In this document: in pieces, positions 9,286 to 18,384 of the stretch
Position numbering within the stretch: position 1 is the stretch's first letter
Layout: each line of letters starts with the position of its first letter
From: Mycobacterium sp. ACS1612
GTDB lineage: Bacteria; Actinomycetota; Actinomycetes; Mycobacteriales; Mycobacteriaceae
Reading direction: 5' to 3'
Length of the DNA stretch: 64,000 bases
Assembly: GCF_001667505.1 (NCBI RefSeq)
Contig: NZ_LZHZ01000022.1
Location: forward strand, 150,628 to 214,627
Notes under the pieces: model-generated
Told to the model about the DNA's origin: nothing
Seen by the model: only the letters and a program-made list of their open reading frames with translations
Database searches by the model: none
Made by a program: the position numbers and the translations under genes

Positions 9286-9298
9286 CACCGGTCACACC
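9279..9298. promoter_or_regulatory. Perfect CRP-type palindrome upstream of the fadE5-like gene
   Basis: GGTGTGAC-ACCG-GTCACACC is a perfect inverted repeat with 8-bp arms and contains the full CRP consensus TGTGA-N6-TCACA. It begins at the stop codon of the DUF427 gene and its centre lies about 130 bp upstream of the fadE start. The same symmetry could fold as a hairpin terminator for the DUF427 gene, but there is no T-run, and the exact match to the CRP consensus favours a binding site. Confidence 0.6.
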
Positions 9299-9417
9299 GT
9301 CGTCGGCGACCTCAGACCCTACGGTTCCGTCACCGTAGGTTGCGCCTGGTTACGGTTGCGTACGTTTTCCCCGCTCAGCCACACTTTTTGCAGTTTGCCA
9401 AAGCGGAAGGAACTGCG

Positions 9418-11244
9418 TTGGGCCACTACATCGCCAATGTTCGTGACATCGAGTTCAACCTGTTCGAGGTGCTGAACATCGACGACGTGCTCGCCGGTGG
9501 CGGCTACGCCGATCTCGATGCCGACACAGTACGCACGATGCTCGACGAGGTCGCCCGGCTTGCGGAGGGCCCCGTGGCCGAATCCTTCGCCGCAGCCGAC
9601 CGGAACCCGCCCGTCTTCGATCCGGAGCACCACACCATCAGCGTGCCGGGTGAGTTGGCGAAATCGGTTCAGGCCATCAAGGACTCGGACTGGTGGCGCG
9701 TCAGCATTCCCGAGGAGATCGGCGGTGTGCCCGCACCCGCACCGGTGATCTGGGCGATCAACGAGATGCTGCTGTGCGCCAACCCCTCCGCCGCATTCTG
9801 GTGGGCGCTGGGTCCGGCGATGGCGCGGGCGCTCTACGTCGAAGGCAACGATGAGCAGAAGCGTTGGGCGGCAGAGGGTATCGCGCGTGGCTGGTCGGCG
9901 ACCATGGTGCTGACCGAGCCCGACGCGGGGTCCGACGTCGGCGCGGGCCGTGCGAAAGCCACCGCGCAACCCGACGGCACCTGGCACATCGAAGGCGTCA
10001 AGCGGTTCATTTCCGGTGGTGACGTCGGCGATACCGCCGAGAACATCTTCCATCTGGTGCTGGCCCGCCCCGAGGGCGCGGGCCCGGGTACCAAGGGCCT
10101 GAGCCTGTTCTACGTGCCGAAATATTTGTTCGACCCCGAGACGTTCGAACTCGGTAAGCGCAACGGTGTCTTCGCGACAGGGCTCGAACACAAGATGGGG
10201 CTGAAGTCCTCCCCCACATGCGAATTGACGTTCGGTGCGCACGGAATTCCGGCCGTCGGTTATCTGGTCGGGGACGTCCACAATGGCATCGCGCAGATGT
10301 TCACCGTCATCGAGAACGCCAGGATGACGATCGGCGTCAAGGCGGCGGGCACACTGTCGACCGGCTATCTCAACGCGCTGGCGTTCGCAAAGGAGCGGAT
10401 CCAAGGGGCTGACCTGACCCAGATGACCGACAAGTCCGCGCCGCGGGTGACGATCATCCACCACCCCGATGTACGCCGCAGCCTGATGGCGCAGAAGGCG
10501 TACGCCGAGGGTTTGCGGGCGCTGTACTTCTACGCCGCCGCGCATCAGGATGACGATGTGGCCCAATTGGTTTCGGGCGCCAGCCCGGAGTTGGCCCACC
10601 GTGTCGATGATCTGCTGCTGCCGATCGTCAAGGGTGTGGGTTCCGAACGCGCCTATGAGTTGCTGACCGAGTCGCTGCAGACCCTCGGCGGGTCCGGTTT
10701 CCTCCAGGATTACCCGATCGAGCAGTACATCCGCGACGCCAAGATCGACTCGCTGTACGAGGGCACCACCGCGATCCAGGCGCTGGACCTGTTCTTCCGC
10801 AAGATCGTTCGCGACCGCGGCGAGTCGCTGGCCCATGTGGCGGCGCAGATCACGAAGACGATCGACACGTGCGACGCCGATTTGAAGACTCAGGCCGCAC
10901 AGTTGCGCACGGCGCTGGAGCATGTCCAGGGGATGACGGCGACCATGACCGGCTACCTGATGGCTGCGGCCGAACAGCCAACGGAGATCTACAAAGTGGG
11001 GCTCGCCTCGGTGCGGTACCTGCTCGCCGTCGGCGACCTGATCATCGGGTGGCGTCTGCTGGTGCAGGCCGATGTGGCCCGCGCCGCGCTGGCCGCCGCC
11101 AAGGGTGACGATGCGTTCTATCAGGGCAAGGTCGCGACCGCGACGTTCTTCGCCGCCAACATGCTGCCGAACCTCGCGGCCGTTCGCGGCATCATCGAGA
11201 ACTTCGACATTGACATCATGACACTGCCCGAGGAAGCCTTCTGA
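9418..11244 (+). CDS. fadE5: Acyl-CoA dehydrogenase, FadE5-like
   Basis: The product is about 608 residues, the long acyl-CoA dehydrogenase type, and its start ([18 protein letters not shown]) and length match mycobacterial FadE5, which oxidises acyl-CoAs of broad chain length in the first step of beta-oxidation. Seen here are the FAD/substrate loop [16 protein letters not shown], the family stretch [15 protein letters not shown], the C-terminal [26 protein letters not shown] carrying the expected catalytic Glu, and the extra C-terminal helical domain. I choose the TTG at 9418: it has GGAAGGA six bases upstream and gives the family N-terminus. An upstream in-frame start at 9340 would add 26 unsupported residues. 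A CRP-type palindrome precedes the gene. Confidence 0.9.
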   Translation: MGHYIANVRDIEFNLFEVLNIDDVLAGGGYADLDADTVRTMLDEVARLAEGPVAESFAAADRNPPVFDPEHHTISVPGELAKSVQAIKDSDWWRVSIPEEIGGVPAPAPVIWAINEMLLCANPSAAFWWALGPAMARALYVEGNDEQKRWAAEGIARGWSATMVLTEPDAGSDVGAGRAKATAQPDGTWHIEGVKRFISGGDVGDTAENIFHLVLARPEGAGPGTKGLSLFYVPKYLFDPETFELGKRNGVFATGLEHKMGLKSSPTCELTFGAHGIPAVGYLVGDVHNGIAQMFTVIENARMTIGVKAAGTLSTGYLNALAFAKERIQGADLTQMTDKSAPRVTIIHHPDVRRSLMAQKAYAEGLRALYFYAAAHQDDDVAQLVSGASPELAHRVDDLLLPIVKGVGSERAYELLTESLQTLGGSGFLQDYPIEQYIRDAKIDSLYEGTTAIQALDLFFRKIVRDRGESLAHVAAQITKTIDTCDADLKTQAAQLRTALEHVQGMTATMTGYLMAAAEQPTEIYKVGLASVRYLLAVGDLIIGWRLLVQADVARAALAAAKGDDAFYQGKVATATFFAANMLPNLAAVRGIIENFDIDIMTLPEEAF

Positions 11245-11258
11245 GGTAGCCGCTGCTC

Positions 11259-11575
11259 CTAGCTAGAAAGTTTGTCGCCTTGCCCTTCGGCGACTTCGCT
11301 TTGGATGCGTTCGAATTGCACTGCCATGGCTGCTGAGGGGGGCGTTGGCCGCTGACAGCGGACGCACCCATCACCATGAAGTCGTCGATGAGGCCGTCGT
11401 CGTTGACGCGGATGAAGTCGCAACCGGTGCTGCGGCAGCTGCGGATTGTTGGGCTCGTACGGCGACCGGGTCCGCGACGCTGTTTATCGGCCGGCGAACC
11501 AAGGCGGCATCGAATAGCCCAAGGCACTGTGCCGTGGCGCCGGTGCTCGATGGCTTCAGTCATGATGTGTCCCAA
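11259..11575 (-). pseudogene. Remnant of an NTF2/SnoaL-like gene
   Basis: On the minus strand one frame encodes a typical end-of-domain stretch of the NTF2-like fold (GCDFIRVNDDGLIDDFMVM). After a frame change a second piece (MAVQFERIQSEVAEGQGDKL) runs to a TAG at 11259. The two pieces together look like the C-terminal half of a SnoaL-type protein split by a frameshift, and the N-terminal half is not recognisable. I therefore call it a decayed gene rather than a functional one. Confidence 0.5.
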
Positions 11576-11783
11576 GACATTCGGTGAATCCTAATGAGGA
11601 GGCTGGCGGGTCAGCGTTGGCGGTACGACGGTCACGCTGGACTGCACTGCCGAACTGGGCGTACTGACCACGGTCATCGGGTTAGCCAATTGAGCTCCGC
11701 AAAGGCCAGCGGCGAGGTCGACCGCCGAGCCGGCTGTATTGATGTGGGTAGCATGAGGACCGCGTTCGCTCATACGAGGGTAG

Positions 11784-13097
11784 GTGGTGACGTTGACGCG
11801 CCCCTGGTTCGCCGAACTCAAACCCACTGCGCAACAGGCGTCGCCGATCGTGTCCGTACTCCCCGAACGGGCTGCGGAACTGACTGCACTCCTGGGGTCG
11901 GGGCCGGCGGACTGGGCGGTTGAATTGGGTGCGCTGATGGCCGCCAGCATCATCGCCGCGATCCCGGAGCTGGCCGTGGACGCAGTCGCCGACGAGGTTG
12001 CCAAGGGTTGCGAGGCCGTGGCCCTGGGCACCCTGACTGCACTCGCGCTCGACGACGACGTGAAGTTCGCGGCGATGCCGGAGGTTCTCACTGGGCCCAT
12101 GGAAGTGGTAGCGCGCGGCATCGGCATCGAGCACATGCTGCGCAGTATCCACGTCGCCCACGCCACCGCCGCGGGCGTGGTGCTCGATGCCGCCGAACGC
12201 GTGGTGCCCGAGTCCCAGCGCTTCGTCGAGATGAGGCGCATCAACCAGACACTGTTCGGCATCGTCGATGTCCTGACCAAACGAATGGCCGATGAGTACG
12301 CCCGCGCGCAGGAGGCGTGGTTGACCAGTTCAGTGGCTCTACCCACCGAGATCGTGGAGGACCTTGTGCAGGGTTCTGCCGTGCCGATTGATAGGGCCAC
12401 CCGGATTCTGGGTTACGACCTGAGCCGCTGGCATCTTGCCGTGATCGTCTGGACTGATGCGACCACCCCCGCTGCACCCATCCAGCTCAGAACCGCTGCT
12501 TCCGAGGTCCTTACCGCCGCGGGGTGCGTCTCGACGCTCGTTCTTCCGGTGGGAGCCCACCGAGTTTGGGCGTGGGGCTCGCGAACGTCGGACCCGCCCG
12601 AGTCGGCCGTCGCAACGACGGCGCCGCCTTCAGGCGTGCGCGTCGCAGTCGGACTGGCGGCTGCCGGCGTCGAGGGGTTCCGGGACAGCCACCGCCAGGC
12701 GGCCGAGGTAGCCCGCGTCGGCGCCTTGTCGACGCGTGACGTCTCGTCGTTTTGCTATCACGACCTCGACATCGTCGCGATGCTCAGCACCGACCTGCCG
12801 GCCGCACGCGGCTTCGTCGCCCGCGAACTCGGCGGCTTGGCCGGCAGCACCGAGTCCGTTTCCACCATCCGTCGGACCCTCAAGCGGTACCTCGATCGCG
12901 ACAGGAGTCTGGCCACCACCGCAGCCGATCTCCACATCGCGCGAAACACCGTTGCCTACCGGGTTCAGCGCGCTGAGCAACTGCGTGGCCGACCCGCGAC
13001 CGATCGCCGCCTGCAGCTGCATGCCGCCCTCACCCTCGCCGACGAACTCGGTGACGCCGTCCTGCGACCACGGCCGCCCGCATCGGACCTGGATTGA
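11784..13097 (+). CDS. PucR-family transcriptional regulator
   Basis: The 437-residue protein has the architecture of PucR/CdaR-type regulators: a long N-terminal region, a central GGDEF-like degenerate domain (RVAVGLAAAGVEGFRDSHRQAAEVAR) and a C-terminal helix-turn-helix of the PucR_2 type (TIRRTLKRYLDRDRSLATTAADLHIARNTVAYRVQRAEQL, about residues 365-405). These regulators usually control adjacent catabolic genes. Here it reads in the same direction as, and 110 bp upstream of, the FAH and VOC genes, so it is the likely regulator of that unit. The start is a GTG at 11784; a second GTG follows directly. Confidence 0.88.
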   Translation: MVTLTRPWFAELKPTAQQASPIVSVLPERAAELTALLGSGPADWAVELGALMAASIIAAIPELAVDAVADEVAKGCEAVALGTLTALALDDDVKFAAMPEVLTGPMEVVARGIGIEHMLRSIHVAHATAAGVVLDAAERVVPESQRFVEMRRINQTLFGIVDVLTKRMADEYARAQEAWLTSSVALPTEIVEDLVQGSAVPIDRATRILGYDLSRWHLAVIVWTDATTPAAPIQLRTAASEVLTAAGCVSTLVLPVGAHRVWAWGSRTSDPPESAVATTAPPSGVRVAVGLAAAGVEGFRDSHRQAAEVARVGALSTRDVSSFCYHDLDIVAMLSTDLPAARGFVARELGGLAGSTESVSTIRRTLKRYLDRDRSLATTAADLHIARNTVAYRVQRAEQLRGRPATDRRLQLHAALTLADELGDAVLRPRPPASDLD

Positions 13098-13207
13098 AGC
13101 ACAGTCGAAACCGGTCAATTTTGGATTTGAGTCCAGGCTTTGGTTTGTGGTCGCGCGGTTGACTGGACAGAAAGCCCGTCGAAAGGTGGGCAGACGAGGA
13201 GAAGTCG

Positions 13208-14167
13208 GTGGTCGTCCATCTGGTCCGGTACCAGGACGCCGAGCAGAGCTCGTGGGGCGTCCTTACAGGCGACATCGTCTCGCCACTCGCCGGGGACTAT
13301 CGGCGCACCGCCGACCTGATCGAGCGCGGTGAGCCCGACTGGAGCGCGGTAGCGGCCCGAGCGGGCGGGCTGGCGCTGACCGAGGTTGAACTGCTCTCAC
13401 CGGTCACCACGCCGTGCCGGGTGATGTGTCAGGGCGCCAACTACCGTCAACACGCCATCGAGTCCGGGATGAACCCTGATGAGAGGGCCTTCAACCTGTT
13501 CTTCGACAAAACCGACGCCGCCGTCACTGGACCCTGCGCCCCAGTCACCCGTCCGGCTCACGTCACCCTGCTGGACTACGAGATCGAGCTGGCGCTCGTG
13601 CTGCGTCAAAAGGTCGACGCGCCCACGACGGTAACCATGGAGAACCTGCACGAATACGTCTTCGGCGTCACCATCGCCAACGACCTCTCCGCCCGCGACA
13701 TCCAGCTACCACAGGGACAATTCCTGAAGGGCAAGAGCTACCGCGGATTCTGTCCGCTGGGCCCGGTGCTGGCCGTCCTTGAACCACACGAGTTCGGTCT
13801 GCTCGACGACCTTGAGTTGCGGCTGGAGGTCAACGGGTCGCTACGACAGACCGATAACACCGTGAACATGCTCTATCGGCCCGCTGAGACGCTGACTGAG
13901 TTGACCGAGTTCTGCAACGTCAGCCCCGGTGACGTGCTGCTGACCGGCACCCCACATGGCTGCGTGGCGACCTCGCCTCGGCCCGCGCTCCGCCGACTGG
14001 CGACCGCGCTGCTGCCCGAAGACAAGCTGTGGGCGGCATTCATCAAGCTCAACCAACGCAAGCCCTACCTGCAGCCCGGCGACGTGGTCACCGCCTCGAT
14101 TCGCAACGGCGCCGGGACTCTCGACTTGGGCACTCAGCGAAACACCATCGTTGCCGGAACCCGCTAG
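13208..14167 (+). CDS. Fumarylacetoacetate hydrolase (FAH) family protein
   Basis: This is a 319-residue FAH-fold enzyme. These enzymes hydrolyse C-C bonds of 1,3-diketo ring-cleavage products or decarboxylate/hydrate 2-oxo acids, using a divalent metal. The metal-site region reads LLDYEIELALVLRQ (ExE), followed by VTIANDLSARDIQLPQGQFLKGKSYRGFCPLGP, the family core, and the C-terminal GDVLLTGTPHG. The GTG start at 13208 follows GAGGAGAAG at ideal spacing. It is paralogous to the FAH gene at 23346 in the third module. The following VOC gene is 12 bp downstream, so the two form one unit. Confidence 0.9.
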   Translation: MVVHLVRYQDAEQSSWGVLTGDIVSPLAGDYRRTADLIERGEPDWSAVAARAGGLALTEVELLSPVTTPCRVMCQGANYRQHAIESGMNPDERAFNLFFDKTDAAVTGPCAPVTRPAHVTLLDYEIELALVLRQKVDAPTTVTMENLHEYVFGVTIANDLSARDIQLPQGQFLKGKSYRGFCPLGPVLAVLEPHEFGLLDDLELRLEVNGSLRQTDNTVNMLYRPAETLTELTEFCNVSPGDVLLTGTPHGCVATSPRPALRRLATALLPEDKLWAAFIKLNQRKPYLQPGDVVTASIRNGAGTLDLGTQRNTIVAGTR

Positions 14168-14179
14168 GAAGGATTCACA

Positions 14180-14869
14180 ATGAGCGCCACGCCCAGTCCA
14201 CTGCATCCCTCTCACTCAGAGGACTCCGACACGGCGACCTCGACACCGGATCTCGCGGAACTTCCCGACCGTCTCGTGCCCGACTTCATCGCTCACTGGG
14301 TGATCAAGACCGCCCGCAGCGCCGAGATGATCGAGTGGTACGGAAAGGTTTTCGGCGCTCGCGTCGTCTACGAAGACCATCAGATCGCGTTTCTCACTTG
14401 GGATCACGAGAGCCATCGGCTGGCGCTGGTCAAACTTCCGCCGCCATTACGCTACGTCTTTCCGCTGTCCCGATGGCGCCGCAAGGCCTACGGCATCGAC
14501 CATCTCGCCTTCACTTTCACGTCAGTGAAGGCCTTGCTGCTGACCTACGAACGGCTCAGGGGAGTCGGCATAACGCCGGTCTGGTCCATCTACCACGGGC
14601 CCACGACCAGCCTGTACTACGAGGATCCAGAAGGTATTCGGCTCGAATTCCAGACGGAGAACTTTCCCACCGCCCAGAAGACCGCCGAGTACTTCGGCAG
14701 CGACGAGTTCGCAGCGAACCCGATCGGCACCAACATCGACCCGGACTACCTTCTCGAACAGCTTCACGTAGGTGTACGCGAAGAGGACCTGCTCAAGAGA
14801 GGCGCCGGCATCCATCCTGGTACCAAACCCCGATCCAACAAGCGCGCCATCACGTGGAAGACGCTGTGA
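14180..14869 (+). CDS. VOC-superfamily protein, extradiol dioxygenase-like
   Basis: The 229-residue protein contains a single vicinal-oxygen-chelate domain after a roughly 40-residue polar leader. Candidate metal ligands are His in FIAHWVIKT, His in YGIDHLAFTF and Glu in GIRLEFQTE, the His-His-Glu pattern of type I extradiol dioxygenases and glyoxalases. It is shorter than classical two-domain ring-cleavage dioxygenases, so dioxygenase activity is an inference from its place behind an FAH hydrolase and in front of a broken flavin monooxygenase. An isomerase or glyoxalase-like role is possible. Confidence 0.8.
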   Translation: MSATPSPLHPSHSEDSDTATSTPDLAELPDRLVPDFIAHWVIKTARSAEMIEWYGKVFGARVVYEDHQIAFLTWDHESHRLALVKLPPPLRYVFPLSRWRRKAYGIDHLAFTFTSVKALLLTYERLRGVGITPVWSIYHGPTTSLYYEDPEGIRLEFQTENFPTAQKTAEYFGSDEFAANPIGTNIDPDYLLEQLHVGVREEDLLKRGAGIHPGTKPRSNKRAITWKTL

Positions 14870-14871
14870 GG

Positions 14872-15900
14872 CATAGACACCGAATCGGTCGTCATCGTCG
14901 GCGCCGGCGCCGCCGGATCCACGTTGGCCTTGCTGCTGGCCCGCTACGACATACCCAGCACGGTTATCGAACAACGCAATGATCCCCGCCTGCATCCGGC
15001 CGCGCATGTCATCAACGCCTGCTCCTAGAGATCTGGCATCAGGCCTCCCTGCGCTGGCGCGCGCCGTGGAATCGATCAACCCCCGATCGACACGGTCAAC
15101 ATCATCCGCTGGTGCACCGACGTGCGCAGCCCGCCGTTAGGAGAGATCGACCTCCTCTCCCAACCCGACCGGTCGCCGAGGTGCGCAGTCACAGCGCAAA
15201 TCTCATCTCCCACAGCGGTCAGCACCTGCTCATGCCGGAGGTGTGGAAAGTTCTCGACGATGAGTCTCTCATCGGCTTCCGGCGCGGATGGCGAGCCGAG
15301 AAGGATGGCGGCCGGTTGATCGTGCGCTCGTCGGGTACGGAGCCGACCGCCGTATCACCGCGGTACGTCATCGCCGCGGACTGGGCGAACAGCGCGTTGT
15401 GCGACGCTGCCGGCATCGCCATGAGAGGTCCGGTACTGGCCAACATGGGTAGCGCTTATTCTTTGACGCGCCGGGGATCTATCCCGCCGGCAGCGACCGG
15501 CCGCTGCTCAGCTGGATCTACCATCCGCGTTTTAGTGGGGAGATGATCGCCCACGCCGACGATGACTATGTGCTGATGACCTATACCTGCACGAGGCTCA
15601 ACTGATCGCATCCGACAGCCGCCCGTTCTGGGATCGGATACTGCCCAACGTAATTGGCTTCGACGATTATCGGATCCGCTCGACCGGCACCTGGACGATG
15701 ACCAAGCAGATCGCTGATCGGTTCCGTCGAGAATCGCTGCTGCTCATCGGCGACGCTGCTCACCGCTTCCCCCACCGGCGGCTTCGGGCTCGGCAGCGGC
15801 GACCCGATGGCCACGTGGTGTGGCGCACCAGCACGGCCCCGCTGGGGGCTGACCGGCCGCGGATGTTCATCGAACGCGCCTGGGTTCAGGTCCATCCGCA
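14872..15900 (+). pseudogene. Broken FAD-dependent aromatic monooxygenase (PheA/TfdB type)
   Basis: The plus strand carries recognisable pieces of one flavin monooxygenase in order but in changing frames. First comes the FAD Rossmann motif VVIVGAGAAGSTLALLLARYD, ending at an in-frame TAG at 15026. Then come HSGQHLLMPEVWKVLDDESL, YVIAADWANSALCDAAGIAM, a shifted YPAGSDRPLLSWIYHPRFSGEM, and TWTMTKQIADRFRRESLLLIGDAAHRF with the second FAD motif GDAAHRFPPTGGFGLGSG in yet another frame. No start codon remains and the C-terminus is gone. The intact relative is the oppositely oriented gene that follows. This decay probably disables module 1 as a complete hydroxylation-cleavage route. Confidence 0.85.
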
Positions 15901-15933
15901 CGCGAGCCGCCGTAAGCGCCTCCGCGCCTGCAA

Positions 15934-17487
15934 TCATGACCGCTTCGATGGCGCTGATGTCACGATGTGCGGCGTCATCGATTGCGCAGCGGCTCGGGTG
16001 GTTTCGGCGGCGTTGTGGATCGCGATGTGGCCGATGTAGCCGTCCGGGCGAATCAGTAACAACGTGTCTCGGGTCAGCCCGTAGATCCTGGCGAATCCTC
16101 CGGTCGGGTCACTGAACACATCACCGGCGTCGATGGCGAGGCGTTTGAGTGGTGCGCTGGCGGCGGGCCAGTCGAGTTCCGCCAGCGCCGCGGCGGCGTG
16201 CGCGCCGTAAGCCAGCACCGTGAAATGAGGTCCGCGGTATGCGTCAAACAGTCTCACGCGGCGGCCGTCCGCATCGACGAGGTCGGCGTTCGGTGCGCGG
16301 TCACCGACACGCAGCGTCGCCGTGCGGTCCGCGACCAGCGGCGCTAGCGGCCCGCCGTGGTAGGTCAGGGCGAGTTGTTTTTCGTCCTTGCCGCGCCGCA
16401 TGCTCGACGGGTCGAGCTTACCGATCCCTTCGTACTTCTTGGTCGAGAGACCGAGCACGCCCGCAGCGATCGGCAGCCGTTCCTGTTCATAGGTGTCGAG
16501 GAGTTGATCGTCGGCTCCCGCTAGGACTTGGCCGAGTTTCCATCCCAAGTTGTAAGCATCCCCGATACCAGTGTTGAGGCCCTGCGCGCCGGCCGGGGTG
16601 TGCACATGGGCGGCGTCACCGGCCAATAGCACCCGGCCGCGGCGGTAGTTCTCGGCCAGCCGGATATTGGGGCGAAACACAGACTGCCACTGGATGTCTC
16701 GCAGTGCGAGCCGCTTGTTGCGGGTATGCGCTTGGATGCGCGCGTTGATCTGCGCCAGGTCTTGCGGGGCTGGTTCGTCGGGTGAGAACCGGATCATCCA
16801 TTGAAATTTGTCACTGTGGGGCAGCGGGCAGGCGCCCACGAAGCGGCCCTTGAGGCCGGGCCACACGTGCCAGTACTTGCGGGATAGTCCACCCGAGACG
16901 GTGGCGTCGACGATGAGGATGCGGTCGGCCTCGTCCGTGGAGCCACTGAACTCGACGCCGAGGAGCTTGCGAACTCGGCTGCCGCCGCCGTCGGCGCCGA
17001 CGAGGTAACGCGCGCTGATGTCCTCGGCGCCGTCGGAGGTCGCGACCTGCGCGGTGACATGGGTGCCGTGGTCGGTCAAGCCCACCAGCTCTGTACCGAA
17101 ATCAACCCGCTCGCCCAATGATTCGAATCGGGCGTGCAGCGCGCGGTCGGTACGGTGCTGCGGGATGAGCCAGGTGTCGGGGTATGGGATATCGGCACCG
17201 CGCTTTCCTTTGGCCATCATCCGGAAGGGGATGGTGAGCGGGCCCAGATGGATTCCCATAGGCGGGTAAAGCGCGCCCTGATTCATGATGTCAGGCAATG
17301 CGCCGAGATCGTCGAGAACCTCGAGGGTCCGGGGCTGGATGCCTTTGGCGCGCGACCCGTCGAAGGCATGTGGCGCCTTGTCGATGAGGCGCACCGCTAC
17401 CCCACGGCGTGCGAGGTCTATTGCCAGCGTGGTGCCGGCGGGCCCCGCCCCGACGATCAAGACGTCGGTGGCGCTGGTTGTGGTCAT
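15934..17487 (-). CDS. FAD-dependent monooxygenase, PheA/TfdB/MhpA type
   Basis: This is a 517-residue aromatic hydroxylase. It has the N-terminal GxGxxG (VLIVGAGPAGTTLAIDLARRG), the middle YLVGADGGGSRVRKLLG, the second FAD motif GRVLLAGDAAHVHTPAGAQGLNTGIGDA and a thioredoxin-like C-terminal domain (about 400-517, RVGDRAPNADLV, DTLLLIRPDGYIGH) typical of phenol and resorcinol hydroxylases. It would insert one oxygen into an aromatic ring with NAD(P)H. It is the last gene of a minus-strand unit, three bases after the alpha/beta hydrolase, transcribed from the TetR-operator promoter near 19.24 kb. Confidence 0.92.
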   Translation of the reverse strand: MTTTSATDVLIVGAGPAGTTLAIDLARRGVAVRLIDKAPHAFDGSRAKGIQPRTLEVLDDLGALPDIMNQGALYPPMGIHLGPLTIPFRMMAKGKRGADIPYPDTWLIPQHRTDRALHARFESLGERVDFGTELVGLTDHGTHVTAQVATSDGAEDISARYLVGADGGGSRVRKLLGVEFSGSTDEADRILIVDATVSGGLSRKYWHVWPGLKGRFVGACPLPHSDKFQWMIRFSPDEPAPQDLAQINARIQAHTRNKRLALRDIQWQSVFRPNIRLAENYRRGRVLLAGDAAHVHTPAGAQGLNTGIGDAYNLGWKLGQVLAGADDQLLDTYEQERLPIAAGVLGLSTKKYEGIGKLDPSSMRRGKDEKQLALTYHGGPLAPLVADRTATLRVGDRAPNADLVDADGRRVRLFDAYRGPHFTVLAYGAHAAAALAELDWPAASAPLKRLAIDAGDVFSDPTGGFARIYGLTRDTLLLIRPDGYIGHIAIHNAAETTRAAAQSMTPHIVTSAPSKRS

Positions 17488-17490
17488 TGG

Positions 17491-18384
17491 TTATACCGAT
17501 CTGTGGGAGGTGTCGTAGAAGGCCGCCAGTTGGTCGGCGACGACGACGGGGCGTTCGAAGGGAGCCATGTGGCCGCAGTCGTCGATGACGTGGCATTGGC
17601 TGGGATGCAGCAGCTCGCGGACCTGGTCCAGGTTGCTGATGGGTGTGACGTGATCGTCTGTGCCCCAGATTAATTGGATGGGCCGCCCCACCGTACCGGT
17701 GTGCCGGTAGAGCTCGGCGCGGTCGAACAACGGGAAGTGCCGCAGTGTCTCGAAGAAGGCGTAGATCGAGCCTTCGTATCGGTAGGCGTCGCCGACCATG
17801 GTTGACAGTGCAGCGGCGCGATTCGGGTCCGCCACGTTTTGCCCTAGGTGCTGCTCGAGGATGCGACGTCCGAAGTGTCTGGCGATGAAACCGGCGGTGA
17901 AGTCGTTGGCCAGCAATAGTTTCTGGGTCACCGGTTGACGACTTAAACCGGCCGGGCCGACCAACGTCAATGTGGCGGTGCTCCTGCCGTGTTGACCCAC
18001 ATACGCCATGGCAATCAGCGCGCCCATCGACGTACCCACGACATGAAAGGGCGCGGGCAACTCCAGGCGCTCGATGAGCTCGTGGAGTTGGCGCACGAAC
18101 AGCGCCTGGTCATAGCGGGCGACGACGCGGTCGGAATAGCCGCGCCCGTAGCCGCTGTAGGCCAGGGTCCGAAGTCCGCGGGCGTGCAGTTCGACGGCTA
18201 GCTCATCCCAGTAGAACAGCGGAATGGTCAGGCCGCCGGCCAGTACGACGACGTCACCGCCGTCGGGACCGGTCAGCTCGTAATGCGTTACACCATCCGA
18301 CAATTGAATGTAGTTGCCACGCAGACTGGGCCGCGTGGCGGGATCGAGTCTGCGGTCCTCTCCGGATGCGACGAAGTACTTCAT
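17491..18384 (-). CDS. Alpha/beta hydrolase (meta-cleavage product hydrolase-like)
   Basis: The 297-residue hydrolase has an oxyanion-loop VVVLAGGLT, the nucleophile elbow VVGTSMGALIAMAY (Ser near residue 125), a candidate Asp in LIWGTDDHVTP and a His in IDDCGHMAPFERP near the C-terminus. The lid-type spacing suits hydrolases that split C-C or ester bonds of ring-cleavage products. Its start overlaps the preceding hydrolase stop by 4 bp (ATGA) and the monooxygenase follows three bases after its stop. The substrate is not predictable from sequence. Confidence 0.88.
   Translation of the reverse strand: MKYFVASGEDRRLDPATRPSLRGNYIQLSDGVTHYELTGPDGGDVVVLAGGLTIPLFYWDELAVELHARGLRTLAYSGYGRGYSDRVVARYDQALFVRQLHELIERLELPAPFHVVGTSMGALIAMAYVGQHGRSTATLTLVGPAGLSRQPVTQKLLLANDFTAGFIARHFGRRILEQHLGQNVADPNRAAALSTMVGDAYRYEGSIYAFFETLRHFPLFDRAELYRHTGTVGRPIQLIWGTDDHVTPISNLDQVRELLHPSQCHVIDDCGHMAPFERPVVVADQLAAFYDTSHRSV

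Noticed and set aside
9279..9298. Reading the palindrome as an intrinsic terminator of the DUF427 gene
   Set aside because: No T-run and a full match to the CRP consensus; kept as a regulatory site, with the alternative noted.
9319..10923. A 534-codon open frame on the minus strand
   Set aside because: It is antisense to the fadE5-like gene; the translation has no recognisable domain and arises from high-GC codon bias.
11591..11783. A secreted Pro/Ser-rich protein on the minus strand before the PucR gene
   Set aside because: The frame continues antisense through the PucR gene and has no signal peptide or start of its own.
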